DNA of 64,000 bases, taken from NCBI GenBank assembly GCA_019054805.1, contig JAHQIY010000003.1, positions 9,362,001-9,426,000 on the forward strand, read 5' to 3'. The notes under the pieces were generated by a model, which did not search any database, was not told where the DNA came from, and saw only the letters and a program-made list of their open reading frames with translations. Positions 36,609 through 48,200 of the stretch are shown here, piece by piece. Position 1 is the first letter of the stretch, and the number at the start of each line of letters is the position of its first letter. This stretch comes from Brachionus manjavacas (lineage: Eukaryota > Rotifera > Eurotatoria > Ploima > Brachionidae). A program made the position numbers and the translations under genes.

Positions 36609-37905
36609 TACAAACAATAAAAACTGTAAAAATAAAATTAAGCATATAACAAAATTCAAATTTTTAAATTTCAATTTTAGAACTTAATTTATTCGTATAT
36701 TCAAATTAAACTGGGCTTTGAAAATTACACTTGAAAAAAGACAAAAATCAAATCTGAGTTAAGAATAAAGAATTTTTTGAAAGTTAAGTTCTTTAAAATA
36801 ATTAAATGGCAAATATTCAATTTGTACTTTTTGAGCCTAAATAATCTCAGTTGTTTTTAAGGTGCTTATGTTGTTTTCGAATTTTAGCGTAATTTCGTTA
36901 ATTTCTATAATGAAAAAGACTTAAAAATCGTTTTGGCTTTTAGCGATAATTTTATTAAAAACTACAATTTTTTAATAATCTTGGTTACGTCATCTTTTTC
37001 TTGTTTATCAAAAAATTTACAAAAAAATTACAAAATCTTCTGTTCTTTTAATTTTATTCTAAAAAAATATCCCACAATAGAACAGTTTGTAACAAGCTAA
37101 AATTTAAAAGGAATTAATCAATCATTTTTAATGAATTCTTTAAACCAAAATTAAACGTTATACGTAGTTTCGATATTGATTTTAAAATTTCTTTTTTTTA
37201 AATACTTTTCATCAGCTCTAATGTCAATTTTTATTAGGTGAATTTAATTTACAGTTTGGGCCAAATGTAATAAAAAGCGCAAGTCAGAAAAACAAAAATA
37301 AATCGGAAGAAAATATTATTTAATCGATCCTTAATTTATTAAATAATTAAAACTGGATTTTCAGATTTAGCATCGATTTAAAGGCAAATTGAAGTCCATG
37401 ATTAAATTTCAAATCATAATTTCTAGTTTTAGATTTAAAAAAAAGTATATTTTTATTAAACATGAATTATTTGATTTTTAAGACCGAAAAAATTCTATGA
37501 ATTTTTATCTGTAGTAAAAATAAAATCTTAATAACTTGAATAACTCCCAGTCAATTAAAATTTGATGCAGCATTAGTGAAAAAAAAAATAACTGAATTTT
37601 CATCGATGAGTAGTGAGCAGATTCATAATGTTTCATCGATGAAATATAAAAATTTCATCGGTTTTTCATGTATTTCAATGAGTTTTTTATGTCGAGTTAA
37701 AAGGAATTTAGAATTTAATGTTCAATTTTTGATTCTTTATTGATCATTATTATTTTTAATTTAATATACGCAATATTTATTATAAAAATACAAAAAATAT
37801 TTAAGTCTAGTTATAAAAATTTCAAAATTAACATGCTAAAAAAAAAATTTTAAGTCTAAAAATTTTAAAATCTCAATATTAATTTTAATTATATTTTTCA
37901 AATAA
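36609..37905. other. AT-rich region 5' of the RASEF-like gene
   Basis: Should contain the promoter and any further 5' exons of the minus-strand Rab gene. I could not identify EF-hand coding sequence. The frame upstream of the chosen ATG is open to 36674 with a hydrophobic stretch, but an acceptor (TTTTTACAG) lies between. Palindromic TTTCATCGATGA motifs occur at about 37597, 37631 and, partially, 37653. Confidence 0.4.
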
Positions 37906-38235
37906 AATTTTTATATAATAATTTATAATAATTGTCCCTATTCTATGTGTAGTGGATAATGTGGAGGCGCTCATCTCCTTTTCAAGTACCTTTTTGAGCA
38001 ACGGCTTCGATCTGAAACAGAGGCTACTGCATCGAGTTGATCATTTACACCGCAATTATTACCCAGCCGAAACTGGTGCCCCTATTTTTATGATGAAAGA
38101 GGTTTCAACATTCGCCACGTATTGCAGAGATATTTTGAAGATTTTTTTTACCCTCAGCGGGTTTTGAACCCTCGATCCTCTGCTTGCATGACTAACACGC
38201 AAGCCATTCGGCTATACGGGCCAATTTTTATATAA
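37906..38235 (-). mobile_element. tRNA-derived SINE with perfect 13-bp target-site duplication
   Basis: The element occupies 37919-38222 and reads on the minus strand. Its head (GGCCCGTATAGCCGAATGGC) carries a Pol III A box (38203-38213), followed by an anticodon-arm-like segment and a B box GGTTCAAAACC (38160-38170). The acceptor arms do not pair, so it is not a working tRNA. A 200-nt body of unknown origin follows, then an AATTATTATAAATTA tail. The duplication AATTTTTATATAA is present at 37906-37918 and 38223-38235, both copies perfect. This indicates a recent, complete, full-length insertion. Confidence 0.88.
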
Positions 38236-39239
38236 ATTAACAAAAATAATATATTTTTTGATTAAGCAAAGTTGCTTAACCATTAAGCATTTTACAGAAC
38301 TAAATTATCTCTTTTAATAAAAAAGTTTTTCAAGATTTTCTGAATTAATTGAAACGAACTTCACAACCTTATCGCTTTATTAAAAAAGTTTTAGCCATAA
38401 TTTGGATAACTTAATTTAGATAATTTGACAATTTTTATTAAGATTTTAATCAATTAAGTTTTGATCATTTAATAATGATCATAAACTTCAAGCTTTCTGA
38501 TTTAAATCATTTTTTTTTTTAAATATTTAAAAAAGGATTTAATTCATGATTTACCATGATTAATGTGTTGCAATATTAAAAAAAAAAATTCAAGATTGTA
38601 ATAATATAAAATTTGTTAAAAATTTTTAAACGGAATCACTAATTAAATAAAGCATAGCAGAAAATACATAATGTTTCTCTTTAAAATTTATCAATAAAAT
38701 TTACTCCAAACTAGATAATAGAATTATTTCAAAATATCTATGAATAATTTTCATTTAATTTCAGAATAAAAAATATCCAAAATTTATAAAATTAAATTAT
38801 TTACAATGCTAAAAATAAAAATTTCATTTTTTCATTTGAATTTAAGTAATAAAAAAATAATGTTTTTTGAAAATTTTTTATTTAGGCCATGAAACTTTTT
38901 TTTCTCACTGAAACTGATAAAAAAAAACAAATATCATTTGATAAAAATTATCTATACATAAATTCAAGACTAAAGTATTGATTAAATAATCTTTAACAAC
39001 GATTTGAGATGTACTTTTATGAAAAAAAAAGCCAAAAAATATTTACTACTTTTGACAAAATTTCCTTAAAAAATAACATTTAAACAAGGAAGAATTTACA
39101 CTTAAAAAAAACAAAAGATGCAGTTTAAAACTATGCTACTGCGCGCCAGGAACAATCAGCAAAAATTTTCAAAAAAATAGCCAATTTTTAATTATTTTAT
39201 TGTCGTTATTTTTTAAAAATATATTTTTTTTTAATATTA
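38236..39239. other. AT-rich region 3' of macoilin
   Basis: Non-coding. The part nearest 39240 is the 3' UTR of the minus-strand macoilin gene, with AATAAA-like signals on the minus strand near 39190. No repeat or RNA gene is identified. Confidence 0.4.
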
Positions 39240-42200
39240 TTAGATTTTGGGAAATAAGTTATTTACTCCCATGCTGTCTGAATCGAAATTCTGCAAATTG
39301 TTTTCATTGCAAGAAGTTGGCGAAAAGTTCACCCGATTCATATCTGTGATAGCTGGCGATGAACAGCTTAAGCTCCGCGATCCCTCACTAGGAAAATTGG
39401 CATTGCCAATCATTTGATTAGAGTTAAAGTTATGGTGTTGTAGGTTGGTCAGCTGATCGGCCAAAAGCTGACTTATTAAATCCGTCTGAGCTGTTTCATT
39501 CAACAGACAATTTGAAAAAGTATTGTGTGACAAAGATTGCTTTATCATTGCTTTTACCATGCTCAATTCAGTATCTTTGGCATCTAATTGACCTTTAAAG
39601 CAATTGTTTTACTTTTTATTTAGTTATTTTATTTCAAATCACTTACGGTTCACGTATTCAATTTTCCTTTTGGCCTCGCCAAGGGCAGAAAAAAGATTCA
39701 TTTTGAAACGGGTCTCTTCGCGTAAGCTCTCTTGAAGATTATTGTTTTTTTCTTCCAATTTTCTCAATTTTTCTTTAAGGCTTTCAACATTTTCGTTCGA
39801 TTGCACCAGAGCGGACAAGCTTTTTAATTCACTCTCAAGATTGGTAATGGTATCCTGTTTTTTGTTGCAATGATCCTTCAGTTCTTTATTTTCATTTTCA
39901 AGTTGATGGATTTTTTTCTGGTTTAATTCATTTACACTTGGTCCATTTGAAGTGCTTGGAGAGGTTGATTTCTTGGCCGCCTGGTTACTTGTTTCTCGAA
40001 GTTTTTTCTCTCTTGACAACTGAACTTCTAGATCTATTCGCTTTTTTCGCTCATCTTGCAGCTGTTTTTCAAGTTGATCTCTTTCTTTTTCCTTTTGCGC
40101 TCTCATTTCGTTTATTTTAGACTGCAGAGTTTCGTTCTCTTGCTTCAGCTTTTCGGAACGATCGCATTTTGTTATATAGTTTATTTGATCTCGAAGGTAT
40201 TGCTCAACTTTTTTTTGCTGGTCTATTTCTATCTTAAGCTTTTTTAATTCCTCTTCAAGGCTTTTAAAACATAAAATATTTAATTAACTTAATCAAAAAT
40301 GGTGTAATTAAATTTTAGCCATAAAAAAAAATTATCACCTAAAAAAATCTTAATGTATACTTTAGAAATTTTCTTATCATTTCGGAAAATTTCTATCGGC
40401 AAAATCCAAATCGATCAAATATAATGATTAATAAGAGATGAAGATCTTCCTTAAATGACATCCAAGTCTTTAGAGCTGCCAACACTCATAGTGATCACTA
40501 TCTGGAAGGAGCTTGTATAAAGTTAAAAACTAAGTAAAGCCTATCAGAGAAATGCAGCAAAGAAATAGGATGTTGGAAGCCTAGCTGATCCCAAAGCAGA
40601 ATACAGCAAAGAAAGCTAAGAAAGAGTCTCCAAAAACTTGAACACCGAGAGGAGCCAGATATACAGAAAAGATGGTTAGCAATTCAATAAAATATAACAA
40701 TAAAATATAACAATTTAATATAAAGAAATAGAATCTGCGATAAAGGCTCTGAAGAACAGAAAAAAACCAGGTATTGATGGAGTCACGGCAGAAATGCTCA
40801 AAGCTGACGGTAAAATCACAAAAGGAATTTTGCAAGACCTCTTCAACAAGATATGGCTGCATGAAATCATACTAGAGGATTTGTCGAAGAGATCAGAAAC
40901 TCTTTGGATGTTATACTTAAAGAAAAACAAGAAGGATTTAGACGTGTTAGAGTATTTATAGACCAGACTTTTGTTCTTCGGAACATCACAGTACAAAGTC
41001 TGGAATAGAATAACTTCACTGCCAGTGCGAGGGGTATACAATGGGGATTAACAGCAAAGCTTGAAGTCTTAGACTTTGCAGACGATCTAATGCTAATATC
41101 TAATACAGAAGCACATATGCATATAAAGACGCAAGAGTTGGTGAACAACGCTAAACCAACCGGACTCGAAATAAATGTGGCCAAAACGAAAGTTATGTGC
41201 ATCAACACAAAATTGGATCCCGGTCACCATCGATGTTACACAAATTGAGTGTGTAAGCAAATTCACATTCTTAGGAGGCACAATCAGTACAATACACCGA
41301 TGAGAACGCACATAGACATTGAAAATAGACTTGCTAAAGCAAAGAGACTCTGACCAGCATGGAAACATAACTTAAAATGTACAAGAAGTAGAAGTAACAC
41401 TGATGTACGAAAGCGAATGTTGGGGAATATGTGAATCTGACAGGAAAAGTCTGAACACCTTCCACACGGGAAGCCTGTGGGGAATCCTCAGGATACACTG
41501 GCGTGAGACATTACCAAATGCTGACACAAGAACAAATTCAGACACATTAAGTCAATGCAATATCCTAATTGATAAAAAAATTGTTATATCAGATGATAAT
41601 CTATTTTAAAAAGAGTCTTAATTTAATAATTCGACTAAGTTAAATTTTTTACTCTCCGAAACCGATTGAAGTGTTAGAAAGTTAACTAATTTTTCACGGT
41701 TGGGTTTTTTTTTTTAAATATTAAGATAAATGATTAATAATATTTTCAGCAATTTTAAATTTCTACGATTGTTGGTCTTAGTTTTTCCTAAAAGGCTTAC
41801 ATTTTTTGGGGTGACAAATTTAATTTTTTTAAGATGACAAATATAATTAAAAGTGGTGACTAATTTAATCTATTTTAGCTGACTATAAAAAACTAATTAT
41901 TCTTAACGACTAGAAATAAAAGAACGTTGCAATACAAGGCTAAATCTAATTAAGATTCTGTCAAACAAAAAATGGGGTCTTAATCAAAAAACGTTGGGAA
42001 ATCTTTATAAATCTTTAGTTGGTTCAATTCTAGACTATTCGTTTCCTTGCTTGAATTCATTTTCAAAAAATAATATCAAAAAGTTACAAGCAATTCAGAA
42101 TACAGCAGTCAGATCTATCCTCAGATTAAAATATGATACTCCCTCCAGCATCATGCATCAGGAGGCTTTTAATCAACTTAAATTACTGACAGTCTCGAAT

Positions 42201-45200
42201 CGACTTCTTGAGTTGAGTGAGAGATATGTTGGGACAGGACTGAGTAATTCCATTCCATTGGTTGTCAGACTAGTGGATGAATACAAGGCGGGTTTCGAAT
42301 CAAGAAATATCGAATACCCGACTCCATTGTGTAATTGCTACCTTACAATTTCCTCTTTTTTTTCCTGAAACCTAAACTATGTATACCTGAATGACCTAAA
42401 ACTCTCATTATCATATATCTATTTTTTATTCCAGGTTATTAATTCTTACAAACTTTATTCATATTTTTATTTTTATTTTTTGATTTTATTTTACTTAACT
42501 TTTTTAATTTTTAATTTTACTCAACTTAATTTTTTATTTTTTATTTTTATTCTGAAGGAGCTTTAGCTCTGTACAGTTAACAAATAAATAAAATAAATAA
42601 AAATAAAACGACTGACAAATATGTATATATTGAGATGACTTTTTAATAATTTCCACTGACAAAATAAAACCTATTTTATAGATAGGTTTTATTTTTATTT
42701 TATTTTATTTTAGTTCTAATTAAGCTATTTAATAATGTAAGGAATGAACTTAAATTGTGACGTTTTCTCATAGTTGACTCTAGCTTGATGATGAGATTTG
42801 AACAAAACAGCTTGTCATAATCGTCTGGAACTTCCTTCCGATTTTGGTGCTATAGTTCAAGATTTTGATTTTTATTGTCACCTCAAAATCATTAATTTGT
42901 TGTAAAAATAATTTCTATGTCTGTAATACTACTAAAAAAGTATTTTTGTCACTCAAATCATTATTTTATCAGTCAATTAATTTATTTGTCATCATATGTA
43001 GTTTTTTTGTCAGTAGATTTAGTCTTTTTAATCAGTAATATTTAATTTTTTTTGTCAGTCCATTAATTGATGGCCTTCCTAAAACTTTCACTTGATTTAA
43101 AAAAAAAGTTAGCTATTCACTTTAAATAAAAAAAATTTTAAATGCAAATTTGGATATTAAATAAATTTTTTTAAGTCAGGCTAATGACTTGTTATTTATT
43201 TTAGTTGTTTATTTGCGCCGAGCTAAAGCTCCTTCAGATTAAAAATGAATTAAGAAAAAGAGATAAATTCAAAAGAGAACAGAATAATAATCAAATAATA
43301 CTACAATTAATTACAGTAAAAAGTAGAAAAAATAAAAATTATAACACAAATTGAAATGAGTAATCAAAGGTGCTGCATGTTTGGACACTTAACGTTTTAG
43401 AAAAGAAAGAAGAAATGATAAGGTAGCAATTACACAATGGAGTCGGATATTCAAGATATCTTGATTTAAATTTGAAAAGACTTAAAAATGACTTTTTTAA
43501 GTCTGATTTAAATCAATATTACAGTCTACATTGTTTACTATGGCTGTACATTCTTTTTTTAGCAAGAATTATTTAGCGCAGTGAAACTTCAATCAGATTT
43601 AGATTTAATTTTCAAGTGGACTCAAGATTGGCTTCTTCTCTTCAACACATCAAAATGTGTGGTTATGAATTACGGTCATAAAAACAAAAAATTCACTTAT
43701 TTTATTAATGGTAAACAGTTATCAACGTCTGAAACCGAAAGAGATATTGGAGTTATCTTCAATACAAATCTCAAATGGAAAAATCAAGTGATAGAGGCTA
43801 CAAACAAAGCAAATCAAATGTTGGGTCGCATCAGGAAATCATTCGCTCGTTTTGATTGTAAGTTATTTAGATCATTGTATTTAACTTTTGTCCGTCCTCT
43901 TTTGGAATTTGCTGTGCCTGTATGGTCTCCATTTCTGAAGTCGGACTGTGAGAATCTTGAGAGGATTCAACGCAGAGCTACGAAATTTGTTTCTTCAATT
44001 AGAAACAAACCGTATGAAAGCAGATTGAAGGCTTTAAACATTCCAAATCTGGTGGAAAGAAGAAAAAGAGGTGATCTAATTCAATTATACAAGTTCATGC
44101 ATGGAATAGAATTGGTTGAAAAAAGCAACAATTTTAACGTCACCAAAATCCAAGGAAGAGGTCACTGCTTCAAATATCACAAAGAAATTTCGAGGCTCCA
44201 ACATAGAGATAACTTTTTTTTCAACAGAACCGCTAACATATGGAACTCACTGCCAAATCAATTAGTTGAAGCCCCTAATGTTAACAGCTTTAAAGCAGGC
44301 ATTGATTGCTGGATGAGCAGCAATCAATTGCTGGATGAGCAGCAATCAATCACATCAGCTGTCATAGTGTGCCTTATCAGCACACTCGCTGGCAGTCAAA
44401 ACTACTACTACTACTACTACTACTACAATGGATATGAAAGTAACCATGAAAATGGAAAAATTCAAATACATCCAAAAAGTGAAATAGAAAAACAACTGAT
44501 TGATGTGGATATTTCTACAAGCAATTTTTTATCTAAAAAAAAAGCATTTTTTTATTTTACAATGATATGGATTCTCTAGTTGATTAGAAAAATTATGAGA
44601 GATTATTCTATTATAAAAAAAAAACTTATAAATTTAGTCTATTATTTCAATCCTAATTTGGCATAAAATTGAGTAAATATTACTTTAAAAAAATTACCTA
44701 TTAATCTGTCCTTGTTTGAAATTAAATTCATTCGCAGAATCGTCGCTTACTTTTCCATTAACTTGTTTATTGTTTGCAATATGCAAATTTTTATTTTCTT
44801 TATTTTTATTTTTTTTTGAAGTAGCACTAGAAGATGTATTGGAGCTGGCAGCAGGATTTTGTGAGTCGGTGGTGGCAGTGGCGGTAGCTGAAGCTATCGC
44901 TGTTGTATTAATAGTCATATTGATGTTAATATTTGTGTGGCTATTGTTAGGCATGAAATTGTTCGACGAGGAACGGTTATGGTTAGAGTTGTGTTTAGAT
45001 GAGCCATTTCCCATTAAAACAAGGTTACCATTACTATTTACATTAATACCATTCAGATTAACATTTCCGTTCTGGTTGTGGAAACTGTTTTGTGTCAGCG
45101 CCAACGACTGAATTGAAAAAGATGGCAAATTGAGTCCATTTACTTGGTCATTACTGTCTGCAGCACTTGTGCCTATTAGTGGTTTATTGGATTTTATGCT

Positions 45201-48200
45201 GCAATTCGAATATTGCTTAGTACTAAAATTAGTTTTGCTGATGTCCACACATTCAGAATTGGTATATTTTTGGCTAAAATTTTTTTCATTATTTTTTTTC
45301 GTATTTACAGAGTCTTTTTGTTGAATGTAGGCAAAGTCTTCAGCAGCGTTGTTCGACGAGTTGTTGTCCGGCTGATGGCTGTTTAGGTAATAAGACAGTG
45401 CGGTTGAAATAATGCTACTTTTAGCCGATTTTGTGGTCTTGGAAGCAAGTTCAGTATTTTGTTCCTTAATTGAGATTTCTTGGTCGTACTCCGATTCTTT
45501 GAGGTGAAATTCCAGAGGCAACGCTTTTTTGACAAGCGAATGGTAAAATTGGTTCTGCTTTTGAATTGTTTTTTGCTTTTTAAGCCGGCACTTGTAGCTA
45601 ATGTAGCTTTTAAAGCCGAATCCGAGAGTGACTATGGGGTAACCGATGCAGTGGGCTGCAAAAGGTCGACAGAGATCGATTGTTTTGAAGTTGTTTAGCC
45701 GTAAATACGCTTCTATGTAAACAAAAAACAGCCATAAAAGTACGGTGGACAAGCATATGCCTTTGTCAGTGTGCCAAACGTATTGCACCCAGACGTATGT
45801 GCTTGCGACAAAGAATAACCAATGAACCGGTAAAAACATGTAACATATTAGGTCGGAGAAAAATGCAATCGAAGCAAAAAATACCGCGAAAATCTTCAAT
45901 TAATTTTGTTCAAATAGTTTATTTTGAAAAAAAAAAAAATTTTATTTACAATTCCTTGGTATTTTATAGAGTCATGAAGGCTACGCAGAAGTAGCCAAAA
46001 TGGCCACAAAAATTCGAATCGAAACTCCAAAACATAATCGGCAATCATTATCAAAGCCCACAAAAGCAAAAATTTCAAATACACAAAGCTGGTGCTAACA
46101 ATTAAAATTTAAAAATTTAAATAATTAAAAACACCGTTAACTGTTTAACAGTAGTCTAAAAGCTCACTCAAAATTGAGGCTTTTTGGCTTTTACTAAGTC
46201 GTAGCCATTTTTTAATTATTTTTTGGGAATTATACTGGTTTTAAATTAAGTTAAGTACTTAAATTTCACATTTCCTAAAAAAACACTTTCTTGGGTAACT
46301 CTTTAGACTGTTGATACAAACTTAGCATTAATTAGACAGAAAATGTTTGGAATTTTTTTTATACAAAATAAATCCCAATTTTGAGTTAGCTCTGAGAGTA
46401 CAAGTTTAAGACATTTTTTCTATAAAAAAAGTACTAAAAGATGAAAAAAAGATTTTTATTTTCGTGATGCTAAAAATAATTTTTTACTTCTTCATTTTTT
46501 GGTGTTCAAACTGTTTATTTGATAACTTAGATGCAAACTTTTCTTTTAAACTTTTATGGCAAACTTTTTGCTCTATACTCTAAAAGCATTTTTATTAAAA
46601 GTTTATGGTTAAAAAATTACTACCAAAACTTATTATATTAAACTTTAAATTAAAAAAATACCGGGTCTACTAAAGCTGAATATCAACGATATTGTATTTT
46701 CAATATTAATTTATCAAATAATTTCTAGAGTCTTAAAATGTTAACCTCTAAAATGTGTAATAAAGCCGGCTTAAACATAATACTGCCGATAATTACAATT
46801 TCTAAAGAATTGAATTATTAGCCCAATGAATTAGCCAAAATGAACAATTAGCAGATAGAATTTTTATTTTTATTTTTTATTTATTTCATTAAAGTTTAAG
46901 TCCCGTGGACAAATTGAAATAAGAATTAATAGAAAGTTGAAAAAAATATGCGAATGAAGTTTTAAACTTAATTGATAGTAAAATCTAAAATAACAAAAGA
47001 TAAAAAGATGTGGACAAACCTTAAGAAAATTAATTAGCTTTTTTTTTATTTTAAAATAACTGTTTAACAACTAAAAATATTGGGTCATGTCCAGAATGTG
47101 ACCAGTGATCAATGATCACATATTTCGTGATCGAAAAAGCCCCTTATTTATGATAAAATAAAAATGCTTTTTTTTGGTGATCATGAAATTTATTAAAATA
47201 TATTAAACTTTATGAACAATTTTCAAAAAAAAATTTAAGTCGTAGCCATCAAAAGCAAGCAAGCTTGACAAAACAGCAACTTAATTACGGCAAGTGGCTA
47301 CCACACAGGGTGTCGTCACCCATCGCGTTATGCATCATTCTGCATGCAAATCGCGACTTGTAGCCTACCCCTTACTACTACTACTAAGTCTCTATTTTTA
47401 AAATATCTAAAACTAAATTATTCTTTGTGTTTTTTTGACATGTGCAATTTAATACCCTTTTCATTTTTCATAAATTCACCACAAATCCTACATGCTACCG
47501 GATTTGAATGTTTGCTTAATGCTTTTTTTGCAGCTAATTTAGCTTCTTTGGACGATTCTCTTGGCGCCAAAGCCATTTCTTTGTAAAAAACTGCCTTTTC
47601 TTTTTCAGTTGTAATAATTTTAGTTTTTTGCTTTCAAATACTTATAGTTTTTTAAATTTTAATTTTTTTAGAAGCTAATAGTTAATTTAAGCTTAATATA
47701 ATATATATATATAATATATCAAGTGTACTCTTTGTGATCAAAAAAATATTTTGGTGATCAAAATGATCACATTCTGGACATGACCCAAAATATTTAGTAT
47801 AATTAATTAAAGAGTTTTTTTTTGATATTAAAATGAACACCAATTAATTGAATAATTGATATTCAGATTTAGTAGACCCAAAATCATACATAGACAATGA
47901 AAAAAGAACCCAATGGATATTACAGGTTCCTTTTTTAAAAAAGAATTTTTTTGTTGTTTTTTGTTATTTTTGGTTCTTTTTGGTTCTTTTTAGTTCTTTC
48001 AGGTTTTTTTGGTTCGTTTTGGTTTTGGCGGATTGCGGGGAAGGTGAACGGGGTCCGAGATTCCAATTGAGGTTTTCAAAAAGAACCAAAAGGAACAAAA
48101 AAGAACAAAAAAGAACCTTAAAAAAAAGGAAAAAGAACCGAAGATCTTTAGTATAAAAAGTATAAAGAACCAAAAAGAACCTGAAAAATCCAGAAAGAAT

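Larger units (their letters stand above)
47082..47786. mobile_element. hAT-type nonautonomous transposon with 8-bp target-site duplication
   Basis: Terminal inverted repeats GGGTCATGTCCAGAATGTGA (left, 47082) and its reverse ending at 47786 are perfect over at least 20 bp. They are flanked by the identical 8-bp direct repeat AAAATATT (47074-47081 and 47787-47794), the signature of hAT insertion. Next to the ends are GATCA/TGATC motifs. The 705-bp interior carries a C2H2 zinc-finger reading frame on the minus strand and a secondary insertion with a short (TAC)n tail. No transposase catalytic domain is present. Confidence 0.85.
46663..47879. mobile_element. Outer inverted-repeat element enclosing the hAT insertion
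   Basis: A 24-bp sequence starting GGGTCTACTAAAGCTGAATA at 46663-46686 is repeated in reverse, with one mismatch, at 47856-47879. The interior has no host-like coding sequence and contains the complete hAT-type element. It looks like a DNA transposon invaded by later insertions. No clear target-site duplication was found, so the superfamily is undetermined. Confidence 0.6.

Noticed and set aside
38150-38222. tRNA-like sequence with A and B boxes on the minus strand
   Set aside because: Acceptor arms do not pair and a SINE body and target-site duplication follow, so it is a SINE head, not a tRNA gene.
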